From Chitinispirillales bacterium (GTDB lineage Bacteria > Fibrobacterota > Chitinivibrionia > Chitinivibrionales > Chitinispirillaceae): a stretch of 57,813 nucleotides of DNA. The notes below the pieces were generated by a model, which worked only from the letters and a program-made list of their open reading frames with translations, did no database searches and had not been told where the DNA came from. Within the stretch, counting starts at the first letter, position 1. Every line of letters starts with the position of its first letter. The translations under genes and the position numbers were made by a program. Shown here one piece after another: positions 44,705 through 53,397 of the stretch. The stretch lies in NCBI GenBank assembly GCA_031254105.1, contig JAIRVB010000051.1:1-57813 (forward strand), given 5' to 3'.

Positions 44705-44738
44705 AGGATTGCTGTATGAGATAAATGATATCCTCTTG

Positions 44739-45191
44739 TTAATTGCTGATTGGCAATAATTTAAGAAGCTCAAGCCCCGAAGCTTCTTTCGCCCTCACAG
44801 CGCTCAATCCTTTCAGCTCAAGGATGATAATCTCATTTATCAACCAGCAGTCAAGGCCCATGCGCGGACATCCTACAACAGGTTCTTTTCCATGACCGAT
44901 AGAAGCGTGCATGTGGAGCTTGAGTGCGCCCTCTTCATTTTTAAAAAGAGTTCCGATCCCAGCAATTTCCCTTGCGTTATCAAAGCGTTCCACAGTCGGC
45001 CTAAGCGGTCTTTCATCCTGATCTTTAGGCCCCACCACCACCGCCCCATTTTTTACTCCGCCGATGACAAACACTACCCCTGCTTCGATATCCTCTTTTA
45101 CCGCAACGTTTTCGATACTCTGGTATACCGGATCATTTTCATGAAGTCTTAAACAGATACATTTGCCGACCGTGCCTGTTGTATATTCCAT
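44739..45191 (-). CDS. PPC/DUF296 domain protein
   Basis: 150 residues from ATG 45191 (MEYTTGTVGKCICLRLHENDPV). GVVFVIGGVKNGAVVVGPKD and LHMHASIGHGKEPVVGCPRMG, with the clustered His near residue 100, fit the PPC (DUF296) fold. Plants use it with AT-hooks; bacterial members are stand-alone trimers of unclear function, perhaps metal- or DNA-associated. AAAGGATG lies about nine bases upstream. Longer frames to 45389 run through the divergent small ORF and are rejected. Confidence 0.8.
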   Translation of the reverse strand: MEYTTGTVGKCICLRLHENDPVYQSIENVAVKEDIEAGVVFVIGGVKNGAVVVGPKDQDERPLRPTVERFDNAREIAGIGTLFKNEEGALKLHMHASIGHGKEPVVGCPRMGLDCWLINEIIILELKGLSAVRAKEASGLELLKLLPISN

Positions 45192-45219
45192 ATTTAAATC
45201 ATCCTTTAAAGGAATTGTG

Positions 45220-45381
45220 ATGTTTGGAAAAAAAAGGGTAAAACCCTGGTTTATGAGTACACTGTTTAATCTTTTTGCCATTTCACTTCTATACAGGCTT
45301 GCCCGCAATTTTCTCTCTCTTGCCGAGAAGCAGGGGGCGAAGAATAAAATACAAAAAGACAGGGCAAAAAAAAGAATATAA
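45220..45381 (+). CDS. Small basic membrane-type protein, divergent from the PPC gene
   Basis: 53 residues starting MFGKKRVKPWFMSTLFNLFA. A hydrophobic stretch (STLFNLFAISLLYRL) is followed by a strongly basic tail (KNKIQKDRAKKRI). AAAGGA sits six bases before the ATG. Codon use and the amphipathic layout make it plausible, but no homologue is recognised. It sits 28 bases from the PPC gene on the other strand. Confidence 0.45.
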   Translation: MFGKKRVKPWFMSTLFNLFAISLLYRLARNFLSLAEKQGAKNKIQKDRAKKRI

Positions 45382-45400
45382 CAATTCAACTTAAAAATAA

Positions 45401-45440
45401 TTATGCAGAAATAAAAAAATCTGCATCATTTCTTCATTAA
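45401..45440. repeat. AT-rich palindromic repeat, copy 5 (short)
   Basis: TTATGCAGAAATAAAAAAATCTGCATCATTTC. Short version with inverted ATGCAGA/TCTGCAT arms. Confidence 0.55.
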
Positions 45441-45481
45441 TAAAGTTTTTTCAAATGAAAAGACAACAGCGCAGAAGAATC

Positions 45482-45871
45482 TTAAGTATATTCTGGCAGC
45501 CGTGCCAATTCGTAAGCTCTTTTTACAGTCTCTTTTTGGCCCAGTTCATTTAAACTTTCAAATATTTCAAGCAGTTTAACGCCGCAGTCTCCGTATCTGT
45601 ACCGTAACTGCTCAAAAAAGGCTGTTTCTTGGGCTATTTGTTTCTCATCGCCGCGTTCCATAGGTACATCATATCCCATCAGCCATGCTTCCGAAACATT
45701 GAGAGTAACGGCTAATTTATGAAGACTGTCAGCCCGCGGTTCGGCCTTGCCCAGGTACCAGTGATTAATTGAGGATTTTACAATACCTGTATCCTGCGAT
45801 ATCTCTATTTGAGATTTACCGCGTATCTTTAATATATGTTGAAATCTTTCAAAAAATTTGAATTCCCGCAT
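45482..45871 (-). CDS. XRE-family HTH regulator (phage-repressor type)
   Basis: 129 residues. FERFQHILKIRGKSQIEISQDTGIVKSSINHWYLGKAEPRADSLHKLA is a clear XRE helix-turn-helix with AWLMGYDVPM after it, the layout of Cro/CI-like repressors. The C-terminus lacks the S24 peptidase domain of full repressors. Likely a regulator left by or belonging to a mobile element. Confidence 0.85.
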   Translation of the reverse strand: MREFKFFERFQHILKIRGKSQIEISQDTGIVKSSINHWYLGKAEPRADSLHKLAVTLNVSEAWLMGYDVPMERGDEKQIAQETAFFEQLRYRYGDCGVKLLEIFESLNELGQKETVKRAYELARLPEYT

Positions 45872-45975
45872 TCAAAAATATTCTTCTCTTTAAAAAATTA
45901 TCCTTTTCTTACTTCACACCTTTTTCCGCAGAACCAAATACTATAATTTAGTAACATCTGTATAGCGCTCTCTTT

Positions 45976-46446
45976 CTAATTCTCTTGTTTACATATTTTG
46001 CCTATTTGACGTAGCGCTTCTTTAAAAAACAAAATATTCCAAAGATTATCAGTATCCTTTTCTATATCGTTATATGTTATATTTTCGTTAACTATTTCTG
46101 ATATTGTTCCACCGGCCATTAAGGTTTCAAGTTCCGTTTTTGTTTTTCCACCCGCTTTATTAATTAATTTTTGGACGATGTCGTTGCCGCTGGTGTTTAC
46201 CAAATAGGGTTTTGGAAGTTCGTTTATGTCATTAAGCCAACTTTTTACTACACGTATAACACTCCAGAGATTATACACCTCCTTATTCCCAAACATATAA
46301 CTGTCATACCACTCCCTGATAATCTGAGTCTTACTTTCCAAACCATAATGCGCGAGTGTGGCGTTCATTTCACTTTGTGTAAAACCAAGGTATTCGATAA
46401 GGTACATTAATTTGCGCAAATTAATATACCTTATCTTCTTGTCCAT
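45976..46446 (-). pseudogene. PF09820-type AAA-ATPase-like protein, internal fragment
   Basis: About 156 residues. GFTQSEMNATLAHYGLESKTQIIREWYDSYMFGNKEVYNLWSVI and PKPYLVNTSGNDIVQKLINKAGG match the middle part of the AAA-ATPase-like family whose members are about 500-600 residues with a P-loop at the N-terminus and a DUF1703 nuclease-like end. Both ends are missing (no P-loop; it stops right after DNLWNILFF). The fragment begins within a plausible ATG, but is clearly not complete. Confidence 0.7.
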
Positions 46447-46563
46447 GTTAAATAATATACCTTTTTGCAAATAGTATTATCTGCTTTTTATACTTTTCAA
46501 TTGATATGAAACAATAAGGAAACTATAAAAACCCGCGCTTTGTTCGGAAAACTAAAAAAATAT

Positions 46564-46594
46564 ACTTGCTATCGCAAGTTCAATATATTATACT
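46564..46594 (+). promoter_or_regulatory. Promoter overlapping a palindromic operator
   Basis: TTGCTA (46566-46571), 17 bases, TATACT (46589-46594). The -35 lies inside the palindrome ACTTGC-TATC-GCAAGT (46564-46579). The next gene encodes a Cro-like HTH protein, so autorepression is likely. Confidence 0.6.
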
Positions 46595-46665
46595 ATTATA
46601 CTAATGTTTATAATATTGAATCGCATTTATAAACTCAAACATACTACCAAATCCGGAGAGACGCC

Positions 46666-46872
46666 ATGTATGCCAGGCTAAAAGGGCAGATTAAAGAAAT
46701 ATGTAAAAACTATACTAATCTCGCCAGATTAATGAATATTCATCCTGTAACTCTATCGAACAGACTGAACAATAAAGGGAAAGCGTTTACGCTGGATGAA
46801 ATTGATAAAATTTGCGAAATTCTGAGAATAGAGAAGGGAAATGTAACAAAATACTTTTGGGGTGAGACTTAA
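46666..46872 (+). CDS. Small Cro/C1-type HTH protein
   Basis: 68 residues. KNYTNLARLMNIHPVTLSNRLNNKGKAFTLDEIDKICEIL is a complete XRE-type HTH with almost nothing else, as in phage Cro-like proteins. GGAGAG lies six bases before the ATG. It precedes the polysaccharide locus and may regulate itself through the upstream palindrome; whether it also controls the locus is unknown. Confidence 0.8.
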   Translation: MYARLKGQIKEICKNYTNLARLMNIHPVTLSNRLNNKGKAFTLDEIDKICEILRIEKGNVTKYFWGET

Positions 46873-46935
46873 AACAGCAGCTTAGATTTCAAAATGAACG
46901 CTGAAGCATTGAAATTTATTATCTGAGGAGATAAC

Positions 46936-47424
46936 ATGAGCAAAAACAATACGGTGTTCCTGTTTTACGGCGAAGGCGGGCATAAAACTCAGATGAACTG
47001 CCTGCTGTCTCGTCTTAATAATTTACGTGAAGATGTTAATTATATCGGTATTGCGGAGGGAAAGATAGTTATTGACGCGATAAATAATTATCATCTTATT
47101 CCAATGCGCAGCAAATACAACAAACTGTTTACTCTCTTTTTGATGCCATGCTGCCTTTTTTATAATACTCTAAAAGTTCTTTTCTTATTAATGAAATACC
47201 GGCCTAAGGGAATTATTTCAACAGGCCCAGGTTCCGTATTTTTCCCCGCCATTATCTGTAAAATATTTCGTAAAAAAATTGTCTACATAGAGACCTGGTC
47301 AAGGTTTAATACAAAATCCTTAACCGGAAAATTTATGTATCGTCTCGCAAATAAATTCTATGTGCAAAATGCTGAGCTGCTTGCGTTATATCCGAAAACT
47401 ATCTATGCGGGACTATTGATATGA
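46936..47424 (+). CDS. Glycosyltransferase subunit, PssD/Cps14F/Alg14-like
   Basis: 162 residues. FLFYGEGGHKTQMNCLLSRL carries the GxGGH loop of the Alg14/PssD group, and STGPGSVFFPAIICKIFRKKIVYIETWSRF is the conserved second half. These proteins act as the membrane-recruiting half of a two-protein GT28-type glycosyltransferase. Overlaps the next gene by four bases. GGAG is seven bases before the ATG. First gene of the polysaccharide locus. Confidence 0.87.
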   Translation: MSKNNTVFLFYGEGGHKTQMNCLLSRLNNLREDVNYIGIAEGKIVIDAINNYHLIPMRSKYNKLFTLFLMPCCLFYNTLKVLFLLMKYRPKGIISTGPGSVFFPAIICKIFRKKIVYIETWSRFNTKSLTGKFMYRLANKFYVQNAELLALYPKTIYAGLLI

Positions 47425-47876
47425 AAATATTAGTTACTGTAGGGACTACAAAATATGACTCGTTGATAGCGTATATGGATTCAGAAAAAAGTTTTGATGA
47501 CTTGTCAATTGAGTTTCAAATTGCTGAAGGTAAATACATACCTCAAAAGCACCCGTATTTTACCTTCATAGACAGCGCCGGTATCGCGAAAAAATATTCG
47601 GAAGCCGATGTGGTTATCACTCACGCCGGAGCGGGAACAATTTACAAACTGCTTGAAATAAAAAAAAGATTTATAGTTGTTCCAAATTTTGAAAGAATTG
47701 ATAAACACCAAAATGATATTGCCGATTTTTTAGCGGTGAACAGGTACGCTTTCGTTGCCTATAGCTTTACACAATTGAAGATGTTTTTAGATATAATTAA
47801 CAGTTATGAGTTCAAGGAATATAATAAGGAAAGCTTTTCTAAAGCTGAGGAGATACTTGAGTTTTTGCTTTCTTAA
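47421..47876 (+). CDS. Glycosyltransferase subunit, PssE/Cps14G/Alg13-like
   Basis: 151 residues. KILVTVGTTKYDSLI at the start and DVVITHAGAGTIYKLLEIKKRFIVVP, then HQNDIADFL, correspond to the GT28 C-terminal catalytic half. With the preceding protein it should form one active transferase adding a sugar to the lipid-linked repeat unit. Confidence 0.87.
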   Translation: MKILVTVGTTKYDSLIAYMDSEKSFDDLSIEFQIAEGKYIPQKHPYFTFIDSAGIAKKYSEADVVITHAGAGTIYKLLEIKKRFIVVPNFERIDKHQNDIADFLAVNRYAFVAYSFTQLKMFLDIINSYEFKEYNKESFSKAEEILEFLLS

Positions 47877-47912
47877 AAGTTGAAGATTGTAACTCTGCGA
47901 AGAAGCGTTTAC

Positions 47913-49385
47913 ATGGAAGAAAAGATAGAAAATCTCAAGCAAAAAACCATAAATGGGATAATATGGAATTTTGTGGAGTTGTTTGGCAAATATGGTCTTA
48001 CTTTGCTTATATCCCTTACGCTTGCGCGGATACTCGGCCCTAAAGATTATGGGTTGATTGGTTTAACAGCAGCATTCTTTACCATAGCATCCGCGATTAT
48101 TGAGGGCGGGTTTAGGCCAATTCTTATAAGGAAGAAAACTGTTTCTCCAGTAGAGTATAACACGATTTTTTATTTTAACCTTACTGCATCTATTCTGGTT
48201 TATATCATCGTTTTCTTTTTGTCGCCGCTAATTGCAAAGTTTTACAATGAACCGCGCCTTGTGGCTTTAACACGCTTTATTGGCATAACCTTTTTCTTTA
48301 ATGCCCTCATGTTAATTCAGCAGACAGATAGGAGCAGGAAGCTTAATTTTAAGATTCAAGCGTTTATTACGATTCCGGCGGGGTTGGTTTCGGGTGGGGT
48401 TGCGATCGGGTTGGCGCTTAATGGATTGGGCGTTTGGAGTCTTGCGTTTCAGATGGTGCTTGGGTCTTTTTTAATGATGGTTTTGTATTGGGCGCTTAAT
48501 GGGTGGAGACCATCTTTGGTTTTTAGTTGGGACAGTTTTAGGGAGATGTTTTCTGGTGGGGTAATGTTTTTTCTTGCCTCAGTTGTTACCTCTATACGTG
48601 AAAATTGTATCTCGCTAATTGTCGGAAAGACGTTTTCTATTCAGCAGCTTGGGTATTATTCTTTTGGACAGAAGATAATCAGATTATCATCAGAGAACAT
48701 TGTAAGCGCAGTTCAAAATGTAACTTTTCCGGCATTGTCGAAAATACAGGATGATAAACAGAAATTGACGCAAGGTTGCAAGATGATTATAAAAAATATT
48801 AGCGTAATTATATTTCCACTTTTAGCGGCCCTATTCGTTTTATCTGATTGTTTTGTACAAGTATTCTTGGGCGAAAAGTGGCTTCCTGCTGTTTCATACT
48901 TAAAAATTTTGTGTGTTTATGGAGCAATACGTTCTCTTATTGTCATAAATGATAATCTTATCAGTGTTAAGGCATCTCCCAAGTTAGTTGTTAAATTAAG
49001 AATCGCATTTAGCGCCATCATAATTCTGAGTATAGTATTGATGGTTAATTTTGGAATGATTGCGATGTTATGGGGATTAGTACTAAGTAATGTTATTAAT
49101 GTTTTTCTTTACAGCTATTTTAGTTCCGTTTTTATAAATTACACAATTTGGCAACAGATGTTGGATTTGTTACCCACAGCCATATCTTCAGTGCTTATGA
49201 TAGCAACTGTGTACTGTGTGCGAATAGCAATCCCTGCCGATGCACTTTATGTACACCTGTTTTTATCTGTTCCGGCTGCGGTCGTGTCGTATGTGGTTTA
49301 TTGTTATCTGTTTAAGGTTGAAGCTATGAAGCAGTTTTTTCAGAATGTTGGCAGAAAATATTTCCCAACAACTGTTAGGATTTGA
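47913..49385 (+). CDS. Wzx-type polysaccharide flippase (MOP superfamily)
   Basis: 490 residues from ATG 47913 (MEEKIENLKQKTINGIIWNF). Twelve to fourteen hydrophobic segments. ARILGPKDYGLIGLTAAFFTIASAIIEGGF is the typical opening of PF13440/PF01943 flippases. It moves undecaprenyl-linked repeat units across the inner membrane. A TTG 33 bases earlier is less likely. A stretch near 48390-48560 is noticeably G-rich (GGGTTGGTTTCGGGTGGGG) compared with its neighbours. Confidence 0.92.
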   Translation: MEEKIENLKQKTINGIIWNFVELFGKYGLTLLISLTLARILGPKDYGLIGLTAAFFTIASAIIEGGFRPILIRKKTVSPVEYNTIFYFNLTASILVYIIVFFLSPLIAKFYNEPRLVALTRFIGITFFFNALMLIQQTDRSRKLNFKIQAFITIPAGLVSGGVAIGLALNGLGVWSLAFQMVLGSFLMMVLYWALNGWRPSLVFSWDSFREMFSGGVMFFLASVVTSIRENCISLIVGKTFSIQQLGYYSFGQKIIRLSSENIVSAVQNVTFPALSKIQDDKQKLTQGCKMIIKNISVIIFPLLAALFVLSDCFVQVFLGEKWLPAVSYLKILCVYGAIRSLIVINDNLISVKASPKLVVKLRIAFSAIIILSIVLMVNFGMIAMLWGLVLSNVINVFLYSYFSSVFINYTIWQQMLDLLPTAISSVLMIATVYCVRIAIPADALYVHLFLSVPAAVVSYVVYCYLFKVEAMKQFFQNVGRKYFPTTVRI

Positions 49386-49389
49386 TGGT

Positions 49390-50064
49390 ATGGATAGTAT
49401 TTCTGATATTGTTCCTGTAACCGGGAGTATAGAGTACAACAAAAGGTTTTTTACTTTTGAAAAATATATAAGTAAAGGGCGTTGGGTTTCTTATTGGAAT
49501 CAATTGAATGAAGTATTATCAGAAACTAGTCAAGATACTCCATCATCTTGTCTGATAATAGGTTGTGGTGACAACATAGTGCCTGATGTTTTAAAAAAGT
49601 TCGGAGTAGAAGCAGTAACTTTTGACTATTCAAAAGATTTGGAGCCGGATATTTGCGGTGACATTAGAGAAATACTTTCCATATTGGGAGAAGATAAAAA
49701 GTTTGATTTTATTTTGTGCTGTCAGGTTTTAGAGCATCTTGAATATACGCATTTTTTACCCGTTTTAAAACAGCTTTCAAAACTAGCGAAGCGGAAAGTT
49801 ATAATATCTTTGCCTCAACAAGCCTCATACTTGGAATTCAGATTGAAAGTCCCCAAATTCCCTGAAATTGATTTTTATAAATTGATATTCAGAAGTTGGA
49901 TTAAAGAATTTAGAAATAATGAACATTATTGGGAAATTGGTATCAAGGGATACCCATTAAATCGCATACGAAATGATTTGTACAATTGTTTCCGGATAGA
50001 AAAAGAGTTTACGGATCCGATTTTTAAGTATCATCGTTTTTTTATATTGCTACCCATTATCTGA
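49390..50064 (+). CDS. Class I SAM-dependent methyltransferase
   Basis: 224 residues from MDSISDIVPVTGSIEYNKRFF; longer starts back to 49345 overlap the flippase gene. SCLIIGCGDNIVPDVLKKFG is motif I, TFDYSKDLEPDICGDI motif II and FDFILCCQVLEHLEYTHF motif III/IV. It probably methylates a sugar in the repeat unit, though another substrate is possible. Confidence 0.82.
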   Translation: MDSISDIVPVTGSIEYNKRFFTFEKYISKGRWVSYWNQLNEVLSETSQDTPSSCLIIGCGDNIVPDVLKKFGVEAVTFDYSKDLEPDICGDIREILSILGEDKKFDFILCCQVLEHLEYTHFLPVLKQLSKLAKRKVIISLPQQASYLEFRLKVPKFPEIDFYKLIFRSWIKEFRNNEHYWEIGIKGYPLNRIRNDLYNCFRIEKEFTDPIFKYHRFFILLPII

Positions 50065-50102
50065 ATTAATGTGGTTATTCTGCAAAGGTGTTAATAATAA
50101 AT

Positions 50103-51089
50103 ATGTTCAAATTACTGTATGTTCTCACAAGCACTGAAAAAGATATTTATTTAGAACAAACGTTAATTTCTATCTTTTCTGCTAGAATTTATATGCCAAA
50201 TATAAATATAACATTGCTGACAGATGACAAAACGAACAACTCGTTAATAAGGGGTAGAGCACGGATAAAGGATTTTGTAACCGAGATTATTGTAACGGAA
50301 GTACCGGAAAATTTGACGAGTATGCAGATAAGCAGGTTTTTAAAAACATCCATGCGAATGCATGTTCAGGGTGATTTCTTATACATTGACGGTGATACTG
50401 TTTTGTGTGAATCATTGGAAGAAATTGCAACTTTTCCAAGTGATATAGGAATGGTATTGGATTCAAATTCGGATCATGATATAAAACATTATTTTAGTAG
50501 ATATAAGCATAAGATATATAGTTATTTTAAAAAAAATGCCGGAAATCTTCCCCAAAGATACAAGTTTTTTAACAGTGGCGTCATTTGGTGTAAAGATACT
50601 GAGGCAGGATATAAGTTTTTTGATGAATGGCATGAAAACTGGAAAAAATCCTATAATCATGGAATTTTTGTAGATCAAATTGCTTTAAATTTAACCAATC
50701 TTGATAAAGATATTGTCCAAGAATTGGATGGTAAATATAATTGTCAAATTGAGCATTGTGCAAAGTACCTCAGTTCCGCTAAAATTTTGCATTATTTCGC
50801 TACTAATAGTTTTTTCAAATACGAGCCATTTGCAACGGAGTTAGCGATGCAGTTAAAAGCAAATGACTTTTTTGTTGAAAATTATAGAGAAATAATAGCG
50901 AATCCAACAAAGTTTTTTCCTACCCCATCATTAATAATTGCAAATTCAGACTTAGAAATTTACAAATCAGAATTGGGGAGACTTATGAAGCGTATTGTTA
51001 AACTCTTTTATAAATGTAAACCGTTGTTTACACGTTTGAACGATGTTTTTTATTTGCTCAGAGTAACTATTCGGGAAAGGAATAAATAG
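50103..51089 (+). CDS. Glycosyltransferase (GT-A fold, nucleotide-diphospho-sugar transferase)
   Basis: 328 residues from MFKLLYVLTSTEKDIYLEQ. FLYIDGDTVLCESLEEI carries a DxD metal motif near residue 95, and FFNSGVIWCKDTEAGYKFFDEW with DQIALN is the later GT8-like/mannosyltransferase pattern. A GTG at 50088 is an alternative start. Sugar specificity cannot be told. Followed by an 80-base gap. Confidence 0.8.
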   Translation: MFKLLYVLTSTEKDIYLEQTLISIFSARIYMPNINITLLTDDKTNNSLIRGRARIKDFVTEIIVTEVPENLTSMQISRFLKTSMRMHVQGDFLYIDGDTVLCESLEEIATFPSDIGMVLDSNSDHDIKHYFSRYKHKIYSYFKKNAGNLPQRYKFFNSGVIWCKDTEAGYKFFDEWHENWKKSYNHGIFVDQIALNLTNLDKDIVQELDGKYNCQIEHCAKYLSSAKILHYFATNSFFKYEPFATELAMQLKANDFFVENYREIIANPTKFFPTPSLIIANSDLEIYKSELGRLMKRIVKLFYKCKPLFTRLNDVFYLLRVTIRERNK

Positions 51090-51168
51090 TAAGATTTATT
51101 CTTTGCTTTGATAGCTTGAACTAACAACATAATGAAACAATAAATATTATTAAAATCGCGTGTAATTC

Positions 51169-52248
51169 ATGATTGAAACATATCTTTTATATATATACAT
51201 CCTCATTTTCGCGGGATTTTTTGCTTACATAGCCCAATACGACAAAAATGCTATGCCAAGAATGTTGGGACGTATTCTTTGTTTTATGTTTTTATTTGTA
51301 CCTGCTGCGTTACGATATGGAATAGGTACCGATTATAAACATTATGTGAGAATATATGAGAATAATTTTCCTGATGACATGCAAAAATTAGAGCCTGGGT
51401 TTGTATTTATTGGTCGAGTGTGTCATTTTATAGGTTTGTCGCCAGAGATGTTTATTGCTGTAATAGCTGGGATTACTATTGCTTTGATATGTTTTTACAT
51501 ACCGCGAAATCACATATTTACTGTTGTTGTATTTTACATATTATCGTTTATTTACTTAAACTCGTATAATTTAAGCAGACAGTGTTTGGCAACTTCTTTG
51601 TTATTGTGTGGTTTTTCATTGTTTTATAACAATCAGAAAATAAAGGCTTTTTTACTTTTTGTATTTGCTATACTGATACATTATTCCAGCGTTGTTGCGT
51701 TACCTATTGTAGCAATTTCTTTTGTAAAGATGAATAGTTTTTTACGCTTTGGTTTGATAGTGTTAGTGTTCATTATTGGTATTAATGAAAAGTTTATGTT
51801 AATGCTTATTGACGTTGCGGCTTTAATAAATCCTAGAAATGCACGTCTTACTCTATTGTTAACAAAAACCGAAATAAATGTGGGCATAACCAACATAATT
51901 ATGGCGCTGCCATCGGCGCTTATATTGCTTAATTCCAAAAAAATTCTTCGACAAAACAATGGAACATTAATAGTAAATGCAAACGCCTTTTTCTTGATAT
52001 TACTAACGATGTCTTATCTGATGGCAATACTTAGCCGTTTCATTACAGTATTGTTTTTTATTCCATTATTTTCAATACAAATTCTGTACAACGCAAACAG
52101 ACGATATGCCCAGTTGTGTCACTTGTTTTTAATCGGCTGCTTCATTATGCTTTTTCTTCGCTATATAGAGCATCACAGTGTTACAAAAAGTCAGAGTTTT
52201 GGTATAGGTTTTGGAATTTCACCCTACATATCAATATTTAACAAATAG
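51169..52248 (+). CDS. EpsG family polysaccharide polymerase (Wzy-like)
   Basis: 359 residues with about ten membrane segments. ALRYGIGTDYKHYVRIYE is the EpsG signature (R-x-x-G-T-D-Y), followed by LEPGFVFIGRVCHFIGLSPEMFI and SYNLSRQCLATSLLLCGF. EpsG/Wzy proteins link repeat units on the periplasmic side. Upstream AT-rich gap of 79 bases. Confidence 0.85.
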   Translation: MIETYLLYIYILIFAGFFAYIAQYDKNAMPRMLGRILCFMFLFVPAALRYGIGTDYKHYVRIYENNFPDDMQKLEPGFVFIGRVCHFIGLSPEMFIAVIAGITIALICFYIPRNHIFTVVVFYILSFIYLNSYNLSRQCLATSLLLCGFSLFYNNQKIKAFLLFVFAILIHYSSVVALPIVAISFVKMNSFLRFGLIVLVFIIGINEKFMLMLIDVAALINPRNARLTLLLTKTEINVGITNIIMALPSALILLNSKKILRQNNGTLIVNANAFFLILLTMSYLMAILSRFITVLFFIPLFSIQILYNANRRYAQLCHLFLIGCFIMLFLRYIEHHSVTKSQSFGIGFGISPYISIFNK

Positions 52249-52257
52249 GATAAACAA

Positions 52258-53397
52258 ATGAATAAGCTAATAAGAATATTGATACATGGTATGACGGGAA
52301 ATATTGGTGGACTGGAAACTTTTATTATGAATTATTATAGAAATATCAATCCTCAAAAGATACGGTTTGATTTTTTATGTGTCAATCAAAGGCCGGCATT
52401 TTATCAAGAGATAATTGATAATGGCAGCAAAGTGTATGTTGTTCCCGGAAGGAGAAAAATTATTACTCAGTACCGTAAATTAGCATCAATTTTTAAAGAA
52501 AACAGATATGACGGATTTTGGAGCAACAGGTGCAGTTTATCAGGAACTTCCGTTTTCTTTAAAATAGCATCTAAATATGAAGTTCCATTACGAATCATCC
52601 ATGCACATAATACTGGTATTGCGGAAGGAGGTAATGCACATCAATTTTGCGGTAAATTATTGCATATTATAGAAAAGTCTCGTATTGAAAAATCAGCCAC
52701 AGATTTTTGGGCCTGTTCATCAGAAGCCGGCAAGTTTAACTTTACAAGGAAAATACTGCAATTGGCAACATTCAGATTAGTTCATAACGCAATTGATAGT
52801 GATAAGTTCAAGTTCCAAAAAAATATCTGTGATAACGCAAGAGAAGAATTATTGTTAAATAATAGATTGACAATAGGTCATATTGGCAGATTTTCATTTC
52901 AAAAGAATCACAACTTTCTGATTCGTGTTTTTCATGAAATATATAAAAAAGAACCTAATGCCATATTATTATTGGTTGGGAATGGAAAATTGCGTCCTAA
53001 AATTGAAACGATGGTAAATTCACTTGGCTTGAACGAGGCAGTGCGTTTTCTCGGAGTCAGATATGATATACCAAATTTATTAAGCGCAATGGACCTGTTT
53101 TTGTTGCCCTCAAAATTTGAGGGGTTAGGTACTGTATTAATTGAAGCGCAGGCCACATCTCTACGCAGTTTCGCTTCAACAAATGTCCCATCAGAAGTTG
53201 CTGTTACTGACTTACTCTCGTTTGTTGATTTGCAAAAAACACCGAAGGAATGGGCGAATATTATTCTATCAAAAAGTAATTACAATAAAATTGACATGAC
53301 AGAAAAAATACGAGAAGCTGCTTACGATATAAAAGCAGAAGCAGCTGAATTAGAACAATATTTACTTAAAAGAATAGAGCATATTAATGGCAAATAA
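52258..53397 (+). CDS. Glycosyltransferase family 4
   Basis: 379 residues. GMTGNIGGLETFIMNYYRNI is the GT4 N-terminal loop. RLTIGHIGRFSFQKNHNFLIRVFHEI and PSKFEGLGTVLIEAQATSL, with the E-x7-E motif, mark the C-terminal GT-B domain. Retaining transferase; sugar unknown. Overlaps the next gene by eleven bases. Confidence 0.92.
   Translation: MNKLIRILIHGMTGNIGGLETFIMNYYRNINPQKIRFDFLCVNQRPAFYQEIIDNGSKVYVVPGRRKIITQYRKLASIFKENRYDGFWSNRCSLSGTSVFFKIASKYEVPLRIIHAHNTGIAEGGNAHQFCGKLLHIIEKSRIEKSATDFWACSSEAGKFNFTRKILQLATFRLVHNAIDSDKFKFQKNICDNAREELLLNNRLTIGHIGRFSFQKNHNFLIRVFHEIYKKEPNAILLLVGNGKLRPKIETMVNSLGLNEAVRFLGVRYDIPNLLSAMDLFLLPSKFEGLGTVLIEAQATSLRSFASTNVPSEVAVTDLLSFVDLQKTPKEWANIILSKSNYNKIDMTEKIREAAYDIKAEAAELEQYLLKRIEHINGK

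Noticed and set aside
44655-44738. TPP riboswitch upstream of thiE
   Set aside because: No CTGAGA or other conserved TPP elements; the gap holds only a short GC hairpin repeat.
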